DNA of 64,000 nt from Blastocystis sp. Blastoise (lineage: Eukaryota; Sar; Bigyra; Opalinata; Blastocystidae): the NCBI GenBank assembly GCA_039096225.1, contig JBBPEB010000002.1, positions 1,182,501-1,246,500 of the forward strand, read 5' to 3'. Numbering within the stretch: position 1 is the stretch's first letter; each line of letters begins with the position of its first letter. Both the position numbers and the translations under genes were made by a program. Positions 13,169 through 29,990 of this stretch are shown here, in pieces. A model generated the notes under the pieces. It did no database searches. It saw only the letters and a list, made by a program, of their open reading frames with translations, and was not told where the DNA came from.

Positions 13169-14183
13169 CTATATATACATAATTATTAATTGTTATCTCG
13201 TTAATTATCTTTAACTCTATATATAAATGCATATACATTCGCTTCATACTATTTTATATATATATATATCTTCTTTTCTTTTCCTTTTTACAATTTTAGT
13301 ATAGGATTTTTTTTTTTTTCGTTTTGTATTTTTCTGTTGTTTTTTTATATTTTTTATATTGATATTTAAATGCTCGTGAAAAATTATATTGTTATTCGTT
13401 ATAAATATATGCATAAATATTATTTGCACATTATGTATATAAAATGCTATTTAATTCATCAAAATCTACTGAATTTCTTTTATTCATTTTCAGTTTTTCT
13501 TTTGATTCTTATTAATTTGTATATTAATTTATATTTTATACTAATCTAGATTATATTTTTATGGCTCTTATTTATTATTTATATCATTTATCTTAGTTTG
13601 TTGAACATTTATTTTTTATTCACTGAAATTTCATTTGGGTTCAAGGTTAAACAACATTTTAAAGCAATATATTAATAAATCAACAATAAAATAACAATTT
13701 CATTTTTCCACAGACACTCTTTTTGTTTCCTTCTAACAAAAATCAGTATTGACTATGTTTAAAATGATCACTCATTACTTTTAAAAAGACATTTTATTGA
13801 AAATGACACATAAAATAAAAAACAAATCAATTTCGACTTTAAAAAATGTTGTGAAAACAGCTTTTATATACACTATATGAATAAACATACTATATAGAAT
13901 ACATAATTTATTAAATGGAGAATTATAATGATTTTATTATGACATATTAAGTATCCATATATTTTATAGTGTATTTTTTCACAAATGTCTATTTTTGAAC
14001 ATAATTTGTTATTTTCTTAAATTATATCATATTTTTTATTTGATTGTTATTTCTATATACAGAAATGTTCATATTATATATACATGTGCTTGTTGATTAT
14101 AAAAATATTGTAAATCAATAAATAAAAGGATATGAACATTCTTTCTATGTTTATGTAGAAAAAAATTAAATAATAAATAAGTC
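13169..14183. other. Intergenic region between EDC4 and tRNA-Gln
   Basis: About 1 kb of AT-rich sequence. No coding frame, inverted repeat or conserved motif was found. Confidence 0.5.
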
Positions 14184-14255
14184 GGCACTATGGTGTAATG
14201 GTTAGCACGTTGGACTTTGAATCCAGCGATCCGAGTTCAAATCTCGGTAGAGCCT
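14184..14255 (+). tRNA. tRNA-Gln (anticodon TTG)
   Basis: A 72-base cloverleaf with no intron. The D-arm sequence TGGTGTAATGGTTAGCA serves as the A box, the anticodon loop is CTTTGAA with anticodon TTG reading CAA, and the T arm contains GAGTTCAAATCTC (B box). The 3' discriminator is T and CCA is not encoded. The acceptor stem GGCACTA pairs with TAGAGCC except for an A-A mismatch at position 4:69. The anticodon and conserved sequence match eukaryotic cytosolic tRNA-Gln. Confidence 0.97.
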
Positions 14256-14257
14256 CA

Positions 14258-14262
14258 TTTTT
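14258..14262 (+). terminator. RNA polymerase III terminator
   Basis: A run of five T starts three bases after the tRNA end; a second run of eight T follows at about 14271. This is the standard Pol III stop signal. Confidence 0.8.
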
Positions 14263-14860
14263 ATATGATATTTTTTTTGCACTTTTATTCTTTTTGTTTT
14301 GATGATTGTTTAAATATATGGATAATGCTACATTCAATGTCTAGATGAAGTGACGAGTCTTATATAAGAAGCAAACTATAAAAAAAACTATGTTCGCTAT
14401 TGTTGAGACATTTCAACATAATTATGTATCCTTTAATCATTAAAACTACTTAGAATGAACAATTCTATATAATAACAGGATTGAAACCACTCAAAGCAAA
14501 TAAAAAAGTAGTTCTTTAAGGAAAAAGTTTATTGCACAACAGTCATTTGCATTTGATTTGAGATTCTTTCATTATCATACATCATCAAAACTCATACTGT
14601 ATTTTTATTAAGAAAAATTCGGTTTTCCATTTTATATAAGGTTTTTCATAGAGTTGTGATTTCATTGGTTAAAGTGGATCATTTGACCAACAGAATAAGA
14701 AAATCAACATTGCGAAGCTCCACAAATTAGTGGTTCTCAAGAATCCATATTATTATTTGTGTTATTCAGACATGAGAACTCTTCTTTTTGAATTAAGACT
14801 TGACTCATATTTTTATTTTTGAGGTTTTAAGAGTTTATCTGGAATTTTCGATTATACAAA
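14263..14860. other. Intergenic region upstream of SLC13
   Basis: About 600 bases of AT-rich sequence that should contain the SLC13 promoter. Nothing specific was recognised. Confidence 0.5.
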
Positions 14861-18377
<3,517 letters not shown>

Positions 18378-19666
18378 GTAAATTTTTATTTATAGTTGAT
18401 TATTCTATAGGATTATTCATATATATAACTATTCTTCTTCTGTATATATATATGCATGTATATATTTGCATTATATAAATATCATATAAAAGTGCATTAG
18501 TGGTTTCCACTAATTATATTAATCTATCTATTTGTATATATAAGTGTATTGTTTTGTATTTAAGAAATATTTTTTTAAATTTATATTTTCAATTATTCTT
18601 TGGAAACTAAGTTATTCTATGTATTGAATATCAAAATAAAAGTATTTCTTTTCGCTTTTTTATAAAAGAAACAATGTAGAATATATCATAATTATACTTC
18701 TTAATGTTGTTAAAGAACCTATTCAAAGATAATATATTTTTTATTCAAAGTTTTGTATCGTGACTAACACTTCTATACTTAAATATTATTCATATTTATA
18801 ATGATATGATCTTATAAATCATTTTTAGTTTGGTATAATTCTGTTTCTTGTCTATTAAATAAACAGATATATAAAAGAAAGTATCCATGAATACTTTAAA
18901 GGCTGAAAACCAAACAATAATATATAGATAAAAGCGAAATAAACTATTTAACTAATAATGCAAACAATATATAAATATAAATATATCAATTAGATATAAA
19001 CAAAATCACAAAATATGTATAAAAATGAGAAAAATAATTACACTAACTATTATTTTAATAAAAATATAAATAACTATATATATAGATAGAAATCAACTAC
19101 TATAAAATTGGCTTAAAAAATGATAAAATAATATTGATATATATAGAAAAAAAAAAGAAATATTTATGTAAAATGAATATATATACATATATATATAAAT
19201 AAATACATACGTAAAATGACAGCGTTCCAACAATAACAGTAGATAATCACGGGAATAAATGAAAATCAGAGAGTACTAATAAAAGAAATTCTAAAAAAAG
19301 AATCATTAAGATAATCGTGGGGATTATGAAAATGACATAATGTATATGAATAATATATATTAATGAATACAGAACAAAAAAATAAGACAAATTTAAAGAA
19401 TATAAAAAAAAAAAAACGAAATAACGAAACAAAAAAAATAAAAAATAAATAAAACACATTATTAAGAAATGACATATTTAAAGACTAATCGAAATAAATA
19501 AATAAATAGTGATTTAAAACTATTTATAAAAATAACTAGAAATAAATGTGAAAACACAAAAAGAGAAAAAAAAGAAAACTAACCTATTTTTAAGTATTTA
19601 TAGGTATATATAGTAACAATATAAAACATATATATAAATATATAAATATATAAATATATATATATA
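18378..19666. other. Convergent intergenic region
   Basis: About 1.3 kb between the SLC13 and proline-rich genes, whose 3' ends face each other. A-rich on the + strand toward the end. No gene or structured element was seen. Confidence 0.5.
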
Positions 19667-21248
19667 TTAAATGACTTCTACACTAGAAGCTCTTCGGCGA
19701 TAAATCGAAGTAACACCTGAAGAAGTAGGAGAGAGTCCCATATTCCCGTGGTTATTCTCTGTATTGACAAGATGAGAATGATCAAGATTATTTCCTCGTT
19801 GTGGTAACGTTGGCGGGATTTCAAGGCGGGCAGCAACAGTTTTGCGTGGCGGGAGTGGTGGCGGTATATCTTTGGTGGGTGAGGGATTAGCGAGAGCACG
19901 TGGGAGATGATATACAATATAAACAGGTCGTGGAGAAGGAGATAGGAGATGAGAGGGTTTGGCGGGCAACGGTGGCGGTATGGGTTTGGAGGTTGTTAAT
20001 GTACGAGGGGGAGGGGGTGGGAGTCTTCGAATAGTATTTCTGTTTTGTATATCTTTATTCTTGATTGTGTTTTTATTAGTAATATTATTGTTTTTGTTAA
20101 CGTTATTAATTGATTGTTGAGAATTTGGAAGAATAGAAGAAGAGAGAGGAGATATATTATTATCTTTATTCTTATTGGTTAATGATGAGGAGAGAGGGGA
20201 TATACTGGGTGCGTCACATGAAGAGGGAGAGGGATCCAACAATGAGAATGAAATACCTTCTTTATTGTGTTTTTGTGTTTCTTGTGATTGAGATACTGTT
20301 ACATACGTTGAGAGATTATGCAGTTCATCAACGTCAACAAACGATTGTGAACGTCTTCGATTATAAGCATGTGTTGGGGAATAAGAATATACATATAATA
20401 ATGTAGAATCTGTAGGTATATCAAGAGAAGGATTATTATTATTGGCATTATTATTAGCATTATTATTAGAAGAAGAATTAGGAATATCTTCAAATGTATT
20501 GCATATAGAAGATCGTGAATTTCCTATATATATATATAATATAAAAAGAAATACTATATATATATAAATACGGATAGAAGATTGTTTATGATTATTTTGA
20601 TCACTTTCATCAGATTTTACTGTCGAATTCGATAGAATAGAACTGTTTGACGCACGTGAGTGAAAGCTTTGACTTAATCGTTTTGAATATACAGCTGATA
20701 CTAATAATAATAAATATAACATAAAATAGAATATATAATAAATATAACATAAAATAGAATATATAATAAATAAAATAACCAATGAATATAAGATAAAATA
20801 TAATAATAAACATAAACTATAAAAATACATACAAATTGAATCTGGAGATTCATATAAATAGAATGACACATTTCCCGCTCGTTTTTTATTATTTATTGTA
20901 TAAAGAACTGTAAGATAATGTTCTAAACATAGAATAAATGAATCATAGATGATATTGAACTAACATATATTATTAGAATTACCTCTATTCAGTTCGAAGG
21001 GTGGAAATGTACAAGTATATTTCTTTTGAGAATCGATATATCTGTAAAAAGTCATAATTCAATAAGAAAAATATAAATAAAATATAAATAGGATATATAT
21101 ATCACATTGAATCGTCTTTGACCATTCCAAACTAAGAACAAATTCACTCTCGAATTCTAATTATAATTTAAATGAGAAAATAATAAATAATCAATACTGT
21201 TGATACACGACGAGGTGATCTGATTCGTCTGAAATGTAGTATTATCAT
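19667..21248 (-). CDS. Proline-rich, Asn/Ser-rich scaffold protein of unknown function
   Basis: Not recognised as a known family. Exons read 21198-21248, 21097-21156, 20983-21043, 20833-20907, 20572-20700 and 19667-20523, giving about 410 residues. The second junction (21044-21096) works only as an AT-AC intron; the others are GT-AG. The first 80 residues (RVNLFLVWNGQRRFNVIY, KKYTCTFPPFELNRVLYTIN, GNVSFYLYESPDSIL) look like a folded beta-rich domain. After that it is disordered: Ser/Asn-rich, then RRLPPPPPRTLTTSKPIPPP, PPLPAKP and DIPPPLPPRK, which are class I/II SH3-binding type motifs. The end is STOP after RRRASSVEV-I, containing RRxS basophilic kinase-like sites. A role as a signalling or actin adaptor is a guess. 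The start is uncertain: an upstream ATG at 21332 opens a different frame that does not connect. Confidence 0.55.
21044..21096 (-). other. Candidate AT-AC (U12-type) intron, 53 bp
   Basis: On the minus strand the intron begins ATATCCTATTT (one change from the U12 donor ATATCCTTT) and ends TTTTTAC. Removing it joins ...RRFNVIY to RYIDSQKKYT... in phase 0. The GT-AG alternative (donor GTGATA, acceptor ACAG) shifts the frame into a stop in all three phases. Confidence 0.65.
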
Positions 21249-22309
21249 ATAAAAAAACACATTGCATCAATCGATATCCTAGATCCTCTTGAATATAAAC
21301 TGAGATGTCTTGTATCTTATATATATGACTCATCTAAAGACAAAAGAATAAAACAAAACAATAATAATGCTGTTTTAGTATGAATAATTCTCAGAAAGAT
21401 TTCTGTACACTTTTTTTTATTCTTGAGGTTTTTAAGCGGAAAAATTGTTGATTTTCTGTTGTTTGTAAAGTTTCTGTCTTCATTTACTATTTTTGTATGT
21501 TATCCAGTGTATATATGGAAAATCCAAATGATTAAAACATGGTGAGTATTTCAGGTAATCATAGGTAGTATTCTCAGATAATAGTTTGGTAAAGTTGAAC
21601 ATAAAACATTTGCTTTTGATTATTTTTCTTAATTGAATTCACAGATAAGTGAATATAATGTAAACAATACTCAGATTTATGACTGACCATCAAATTGTAT
21701 TTAAGAAAAAGTACTTTTTGTTCGTTTCTTGTTTTCAATAGAATTCTACTATTTCTTTTGGTTAAATAAATAGATATAGTTCGTTAGATGCAATTGAAAT
21801 GAAATAATAATTAATAAATATTTACATCTTCACAAGTAAAGTTTTTATACAGTTTAATATATAATGATTTCATTTGGACTTTATTTCTTAACTTGATACA
21901 TGCTGTCAATAACAAGAAAATACAGAAAAACAGCAAGACACTCCAATCTTTAGAAATAATTTCTATTCTTTTAATAGTCAAATAAGGGTTTGTAAACTAC
22001 TCGTTTCATAATCAAGAATTGAACAATAGCAGAACAATCTTTATTTAAAAAAATGTGAAAACAAGACAATTCTAGAAACCTGAATGAAAATTTAGAATAT
22101 AAGAGCTGAAAACATGGAATCCCGTGGTTATCTTGTCGAGTGGAAAAAATTGAAAAAAAATCACAAAACAATAGAGAAATTAAAGAGCGAAGTCATTCAT
22201 TTTTATTTTAAATCCTTTCATTCAATACCTAAAGGGGTCTTCAAATTCATTGTCAATTCCTTGAGTAGAAGTCATTACTAATCATTTACATTCAGTCTTA
22301 TCAAATAAT
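21249..22309. other. Divergent intergenic region
   Basis: About 1.06 kb between the proline-rich gene (-) and the small disordered-protein gene (+). Contains promoters by position. No coding frame is supported; the minus-strand frame at 21971-22171 lacks any family feature. Confidence 0.45.
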
Positions 22310-23638
22310 ATGGATTATTATAATAGAGTATGTATTTTATTTCCTTTTGAAATTGCTTCTGTTTCATGTACATATTGTCTAAGATGTCCATAGAGCATTC
22401 TATCTTATTTTAGTCTTTATATCTAATTTATTTGTTCATCTATAGCCATATCCTAATAAACGACCTGCACCCTACGATCGACAAAGTATATATATATATA
22501 TATATATCTATACATATATAAACCTTGGCTATTTCCTTTTTTTCTATGTTAAACTGCTTTTAAATGACTTTTGCTATTTTCAACTAATTTCCATACTCAT
22601 ATTTATATTTTTTTAATTATAGCTAAAAATATAAGGAGCGAGCATTCAAATTTCTCATATGGAAGAGATAGAACATATGAAGTTAATTTCGAACAAGATT
22701 CTCGGTATCCAATGCGTCCTATGACTGATCGAGATCCTACTCTATATCCGACTCGAGATTATCAAAATCCTAGATATATGCCTCCCAGATCAAATATGAG
22801 ACCTGTTCAGAATATTGATAATCGTCCTCGTGTCCCTACAAATGTTCGTCCAAAAGAGCATGGAGCTTATCCAAGATCCACTTGGACAGCTAATAAATAT
22901 GAGAGACCCATAAAAAATCACATACAACATGATTCTTCGTATCTTCGAGAAGATACTTATTCATTAGATGTTATTGAAAAACAAGTATTTCTTTATTAAT
23001 ATATATATTGTTTTTATTATTTTCTTCATGTTAAATTCTGTTTTATCACTTTAAAATGTTTTTTTTATTCTTATTGTGTGTATATTATTTTCTTTTAGAT
23101 GCTTTTATTAGTTTTTTTTTCTCATATACGTTTGCTATCGCTTATTATTATTATCATTATCATCTCTTTAATAAATGAATAAATATGCTATTGTTAAGTT
23201 ATAATCAGTTTTATTTATGTATGTTCTTGAAAATATTAAATATAGAGCATTTTATTTGCGATTATACTTAAAATCATATCTTATTTATTTATTTTTGAAA
23301 TTTGTTTCTTGTTGTTTTATTTGTTTTTTCTTTTGTTATTCTTCTTTTTTTCATCTGTTTCTATCATGTATTCATATATACATGATTTATATTGTTATTC
23401 TTTTTTTCTTTCTACAACAGTGTATGAAATCTAAAAGAATGTTATTAAAAGAAAAAATGATGAATCATATATTATATTCTTCAAAGAAAATTATCATAAA
23501 TACTTTTTATTCAAACAAAATTATTATCTTATACATATTTATATATAGGTATCAAAAGAAGCCAAAGAAAAACGAGCTCTTTTATTAGATAAAATAAAAC
23601 AAGAATTGGAAGCAACTAAATATAAACCACGCTTTTAA
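22310..23638 (+). CDS. Small Arg/Pro/Tyr-rich disordered protein, function unknown
   Basis: Not recognised. Four exons (22310-22327, 22446-22485, 22623-22984, 23549-23638) join by GT-AG to 169 residues, MDYYNRPYPNKRPAPYDRQT to ...KYKPRF and TAA. The middle is rich in R-Y-P and R-P repeats (YPMRPMTDRDPTLYPTRDYQ), predicted disordered. The last 45 residues (EKQVSKEAKEKRALLLDKIK QELEATKY split across the final junction) form a charged helix. The large 564-base third intron could hide a further small exon. The regular arginine/tyrosine pattern suits a filament- or RNA-associated protein, but that is only a guess. Confidence 0.55.
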
Positions 23639-24859
23639 TAATATATCAGTGAGTATGAATTTATTACTCATTTGTAAATACCTTTCTCTTTTCATAAAAA
23701 CATTTTTCTTTTTTTAAAATTATTCTATAAATATTTTTCTTCTTTTCCTATTTTCTTTATTATCAATACTTACTATATATGTATTTTTGGGTTCTTCTTT
23801 TGTTTTGTTGTTCATAACATATATAAAACATGACAGTTTTACTTTATAATACTTTCTTTTCGTTATGCCACTATATATGTTTTAAGATATATAGATGGAT
23901 GCTAATCAATACAAAATAATATATGAGGAAAAGCAAGTTTATAATTCCTTAGTAGATATTTCTTCTAATTTGATTTAAACAACGTTTCCTTCATTCATAT
24001 ATATATTTGAATCGATTAAGGACATACTAATAACTAAAGAAAAATAGTATAAATAAAAAATAGGCTTCACACGCAGCAAAAAACCAAAACTTCTCTACTA
24101 AAATAATGGTTAAGAAAAATGAAGTTCAAAACAAAAACTAATCATTATGAATAAAAGAACTAACTGAACTTCGGCCATATACACAGGTAAAACTTCTTGA
24201 AAAAGAACACATGAATATCCAAAATGAATACGAATTTGAATGGGATTAATCCCGTTGTTCACGTATCAACAATAGTATATTATAAATAGATATCTATTGA
24301 ATGGTATTGAAAATAATCAAATCTAGAAGTAATTAAGAAATGTTTTCCTCACAAAATGACGAAATTCACGACTTTATTTGACATCCTGCAGAGAAATCAA
24401 TAAAAACCATGAATACTACAAATTAGAAAATCACATGATTTATGAAGAAATAATAGGAAAGAGGCGAAAGACACTTTTTGGCGGAGTATTTACGCTAAAT
24501 GCGACAAGAGGAAAAATAGTAAAAATGCGTCATCACAGAATAGAATTCGATTCTATTCTTTTTTCCGATTTGAACTTCTTTTTCGATGACACTTCTCCAT
24601 AATAATAACAATAATTCACTTAGATTTATAGAAAAATGAAACATTTCGATTCTTTTTTGAACGTTAGTTATTTTGTATCCAAATTAATCCGAAAAGTATT
24701 CAGAAAATGTCCACTGTTTCCTATTATCCTATTATTCGTGTTCCCAAAGCCAATCTTTGATAATACCAATAAAAAAGATAATGAAAAAGAAAAGATGAAA
24801 GAATAAAAGTAATTTCTTTCATATTTCTTTTTTTTTAATACTTTTAAAAGTAATAAAAT
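23639..24859. other. Intergenic region upstream of the large surface-protein gene
   Basis: About 1.2 kb. A 74-codon open frame at 24378-24602 has a less repetitive composition than its surroundings but no homology I recognise and no downstream exon, so it is not called. The rest is AT-rich. Confidence 0.45.
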
Positions 24860-27800
24860 ATGAGATTCTTTTTATTATGCTTATTTATTGCCTTAAGTAT
24901 ATTATTATCACTTATTCATATTATTCAATTTGATTTATAGCTTTGGCACAATGTACTTCTAACCAAGTTAGTGTAACTCTTCGAAGAACTTATAAAGGTT
25001 CTGCTACTCAAGAGGGTATTCAAATCTGGCAAGGTAATTACCAAACTGGTACTTTAATTGGTGAATGGGATGGTAATGGAAAGGATAATACTGTTCAATC
25101 CTATTCTCTCTGTCTTTCATCTACTTTACATACCGTTGTTGCTACTGATGGTGGTAAGGATGGTTGGACTAATGGTTCTATTTTTGAAATTATGACTCGT
25201 TCTGGTATTGTTATTCTTAAGGGAACTCTTGATAACTTTGCTATGCTCACATTCACTTTCTATCGTATTTATAGTTTTTTATTTATTATCTTTTATATAT
25301 ATTTTTTTGATTTTTTGATTTTTATATTTTTATATTTTTATTTTTTTATATTTTTTTTTAAATTTTTATTATTATTCAATAATTTCTTTATTTCTATAAA
25401 TTGTTATCTATAAATTATTATTATTTTCTTCTTTTTATTTAATTAAAACTATATATTTTTTTAGCTGCTTTTACTATAAAATCTACTGATTCTTGGAAAT
25501 ATTCAGCTGTCGCTCAAAGTGGTAATCAATGGACTGCTGCTGGTTTTGCTGATTCTACTTGGACTTCTTATGCTCCTGGTTCTTTCCCTGAAGTTTCTTC
25601 TATTACTAGATATTTCCGTGCTGTTGCTACTGTTCCTTCTAATAAGAATAACTTTGCTATTATAGATTGTGGTGCTTTTACTAAAGATGGTGTTGCTATT
25701 TATATTAATGGTCAAGAAGTATATCGTCGTAATATTCCTACTGGTGCTTCTGGTAGTACTCCTGCTACTACTGTTGATGCTAATGCTGCTTACAGACGTG
25801 TAACCATTCCTGTTTCTTCTTCTTTTATTACTGGCTCTACTATTACTATGGCTGTTGAAATCCATGGTGCTTCTGCTACTCCTGTTGCTGAAGATTTTAT
25901 GGGTGTTCTTCTTTTTGTCTATGGTCCTACTGTTGCTCGTAATATCGATTATACTGCTAATGCTGAAAGACCTGCTGATTATGCTCCAGAACCTATTAAT
26001 CAAGCTTTTGATGGTGATATTCAAACTAAATGGTATGCTGCTTCTCTTCCTATTTGGGGTGAAATGCAATTTAATAATGGTAGAAGAGAATGGGTTAATA
26101 GATATATTTTAACTGTTGGTAACTATGATGTTAATCGTAGACCTACTTCTTGGAAGATTTTTGGTTCTAATGATGGTTCTACTTATACACTTCTTGATTC
26201 TAGATCTTATCCTATTTGGGATGGTTATAGATTAGGTAATACTTATGAATTAAATACTAATGGTGTTGCTTATAATATTTATCGTATTCAAGTTTTAACT
26301 ACTGGTGGCACTGAATTTGAACTTGGTGAATTACAATTCTATGCTACTACTAATCCTATTGAAACTCCTTCTCTTTCTTATGGTACTACTTCTTTATCTT
26401 TAATTGCTAATATGGATGAAAAAATTATTTATCCTACTCAAAATGGTTTCCAAAACTTTGCTATTAATCCTGTTCCTGATGAAACCAAAGGACTTATTTT
26501 TGATACTGTTGCTGGATCTTTCAAACTTTATCCTAATGCTGCTATTACTGCTACTCAATATCAAATCACTGCTCAACATGCTTCTAATTCTCAAACTTAT
26601 ACTACAAACCTTCTTATTTCTGTTACTGAATGTACTTCTCCTAATATTCGTTTCAATATCTATCAACGTGTAGCTAAAGCTGGTACAACTGGTGAACCTG
26701 AAACTGTCTCTCTTTTTAATAGTGCTAATATTCAATTATTTACTTCTTCTTTAACACCTTCTGATGCTAGTAGTTTTATTGATAAAACTCATAAATTCTG
26801 TCAAACTCCTGGTATCTATAGTGTCAAGTTATCAGCTACATCTACTGCTGGTTTCTCTTTAACTTCTTATACTTCTGTTGATATATATAGAGAAGATGGT
26901 TCTAAATTTGTTGCTTCTAGAACAAATCTTGTTGCTGATTCTTCATTATCTTTCAAGATTGATTTATCTTTCAATAAACCTTCTTCTATTAAAGCTTTAA
27001 TTAATACTTCTACTATTCCTACTGGTTGGAATACTCTTTCTTTTGCTGATTCTACTTGGACTGCTTTTACTACTACTACTCCTATGACTTCTTCTACTAA
27101 ATATGCTTTATACAGAGCTTCTTTTACTATAACTTCTTCTTCTGATATTCAAGGTTGGGAACTCCATTATAGATCTAATGCTGGTACTATTGTTTATTTA
27201 GATGGTGTTGAACTTGCTAGATTCTATGTTCCTCTTACCGGTGAGATTACTAGTACTACTGCTGCTACTGGTGGTTCTGCTACTTATTCTTGGAGAACTA
27301 TTACTGGTTCTATGTCTCAATTATCTATTGGTACTCATGTATTTGCTATTGGTACTGTTGCTTCTTCATCTTCTTTTGCTACTGATCCTCTTGATTTCAA
27401 TTGTTTTGTTCGTTTAATGGCTGATTCTAATACTAATTCTAGAACTTGGAACATGGGTAATCGTCAATCTTCTTATGTTTGGGATGATTGTAAAGCTGAT
27501 AAATTATTTGATTCTAATTATAATACTCGTTTTGCTGCTTGGTTTAAAGATGGCTATCCTGCTCCTCAATGGGGTGCTGGTAATATTAATGGATGGTCTT
27601 TTGAAACTTTCAATAAATATTGTATTGTAAGTGGTTGGGATGCTCCTCAACATGATCCTAAGAAAATTACTCTTTCTGCTTCTTCTGTTGGTTGGGATGA
27701 AGATACTTTTGAAGTTATTGATACTCAAGAAAACATTGTTTTTGATGGAAGATCTCAACGTATTTGTTTCTATATGCCTACTGTTACTAAAGCTTATAAT

Positions 27801-29990
27801 ATATTTAAGATTTCTGCTCTTGAAACAAATGTTGCTCCTCCTGATAATGATAAATTTATTCTTGCTGAATTAGAATTCTATTTAATTGATTTCAATAAAC
27901 TTACTATTCCTCCTCTTGCTTATTCTGCTTCTTCTGTTACTGGTTATACTAATTCTCAAATTACTTCTTTATATCCTACTTCTGAATATTATAGACAATT
28001 TACTGTTTCTCCTGCTCTTCCTACTGGTATAACTCTTTCTGCTTCTACTGGTACTATTTCTGGTACTCCTACTGCTCCTTCTTCTGGTACTTATACTATT
28101 TCTGCTACTGGTATTACTGGTACTGCTACTACTGTTAGTGTTACTATTACTATTCAAGCTTGTACTTTACCTAATGTTTTCTTCAAATTATATTTCACTG
28201 GTATGGATGATGCTAATGCTTATCAAAATGGTTTCTCTCTTAGTAATATGGCTGGACAAGTTATTGATAAATTAGATACTTTCCCTAATTATTTACTTAC
28301 TGGTTTAACTCGTGGTTATTGTCAACCTTCTGGTGCTTATTTATTAACTTTAACTGATACTTATAGAGATGGTTGGGGTAATGCTATGGTTACTGTTTAT
28401 AATGATGATGAAACTACTATTGTTCAAGATACTCTTCTTTCTGGTGAATCTCCTAAACAAATCTATATTAATGTTGGCTATTTATTAAGATTTGGTCAAA
28501 CTACTTGGAAATATACTAATGTTGCTCAAACTTCTTCTGCTTGGACTGCTACTACTTTTAGTGATGCTACTTGGTCTTCTGGTCAATCTGGTTCTTTCAC
28601 TGGTTTAACTGGTAATACTGTTTATTATAGAGGTTCTTTCTCTGTTAGTAATCTTAATTTATATTCTCTTTATGAAATGACTTTTAAGATTAGAGCTGGT
28701 GTTATTGTATATATGAATGGTAAAGAAGTTTATAGAGTTAATCTTCCTGCTACTGGTGTTGCTTCTAATACTTTAGCTACTAGTGAATTAGCTGAAGTTG
28801 CTTCTGTTATTACTAGTGAATCTACTCAATATGGTAATATGATTGAAGGTAATAATGTATTTGCTGTTGAAATTCATAGATATAGTGATACTCAAGAAAC
28901 TACTTTTGATGCTCAAGTATCTCTTCAATTATCAGGTTCTAATAGAATTGGAGGTGGTACTATTAGTACTAATGTTCCTGGATATGAAAGTAGTTCTTAT
29001 CATGAAACTGAAGAAAATGCTTTTGATGGAAATATTAATACTAAATACTATGGTAAAGGTTGTGGTAAGACTATTTGGTTAGAATATACTTATGAGCATA
29101 ATACTAAAGAATTTGTTTCTTCTGCATCTATTACACGTGGTAATAACGCTAATCGTATGCCTACTTCTTTTATTCTTTCTGCTTCTAATGATGGTGTTAC
29201 TTATAAACAATTAGTAGCTGATTATAATATGACTTTTGGTGCTTATAAAACTGCTGCTGGTACTAGAAATTATGATTTCTTTAATAAAGCTGCTTATAAT
29301 AGATATAGATTCTCTTTTGATACTCGTTCTTGTTCTGAAGGTTTAGAAATTTCTGAATTAGCTCTTACTTCTAAGAGAATCGGTACTACTTGTCCTGCTG
29401 AAGGTTTATACGAAGAAACATTATCTGGTGGTAATGGTTGGAAAGAATGTGGTAGTTATTATTATGGTTCTGTTATTCGTCCTTGTACTAATGGTGTTTG
29501 GGGAACTGAACAAAGACAATGTGAAGTTGTTGCTCCTCGTGCTTTCAATTATACTGCTAAATCTTATGTTTTTAAGACTAAGAGAAACAATGCTACTCCT
29601 GTTCCTTATTATGAAGCTGCTGAAGCTAATTTCACTGTTTCTCCTGCTCTTCCTGCTGGTTTATCTATTAATGTAAATAATGGTATTATTAGTGGTTCTC
29701 CTCAAGCTGATTTTGCTGAAAAGGATTTCCTTGTTACTCTTATGAATGCTAAGGGATCTGCTACTTATACTGTTACTCTTAGTTCTATTGCTGCTGGTGG
29801 TATTGAAGGATGGGGTGTTGCTCTTATTGTTATCGCTTGTATTGTTATTGTTATCTTCCTTGCCTTTGTTGTTTTCATTGTTCTTAATAGACGTAAGGGA
29901 TCTAAGAGAGGTAATCATAAGGCTATGAAGTCTGGTACTAAAGCTACTACTCCTACTAAGGCTGCTGCTGATAAGAAAGTCAGAATTTAA
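24860..29990 (+). CDS. Large secreted/surface type I membrane protein with F5/8C-like and He_PIG-like domains
   Basis: Three exons (24860-24896, 24941-25264, 25465-29990) with GT-AG introns give 1,628 residues. MRFFLLCLFIALTLAQC is a clear signal peptide, and intron 1 falls within it. The ectodomain is a mosaic. Discoidin/F5-8C-like segments occur three times (for example INQAFDGDIQTKWYAA ... YRIQVLTTGGTEFELGELQF; again near DKLFDSNYNTRFAAWF and AFDGNINTKYYGKG). Galactose-binding-like segments follow the pattern W...FADSTW...YRASFTI...VYLDGVELARF, also three times. Putative Ig (He_PIG) loops appear as LPTGITLSASTGTISGTPT and LPAGLSINVNNGIISGSP. A Cys-rich CCP/sushi-like module (CPAEGLYEETLSG...EQRQCE) precedes the membrane. 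A 23-residue TM (VALIVIACIVIVIFLAFVVF) is followed by a basic KRRKGS-type tail. Codon use is strongly biased (GCT, ACT, TCT, GGT), indicating high expression. Likely an adhesion or cell-coat protein. Confidence 0.85.

Noticed and set aside
21249-21334. Upstream ATG at 21332 as start of the proline-rich protein
   Set aside because: The frame it opens ends in a phase that does not join the next exon by any available donor; the ATG at 21248 gives a continuous frame.
23217-23588. 123-codon open frame
   Set aside because: Lies inside the third intron of the disordered-protein gene and overlaps its last exon in another frame; Phe/Tyr/Ile-rich noise.
24378-24602. 74-codon frame with a mixed composition
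   Set aside because: Less repetitive than its surroundings but isolated, not recognised, and too short to support as a gene by itself.
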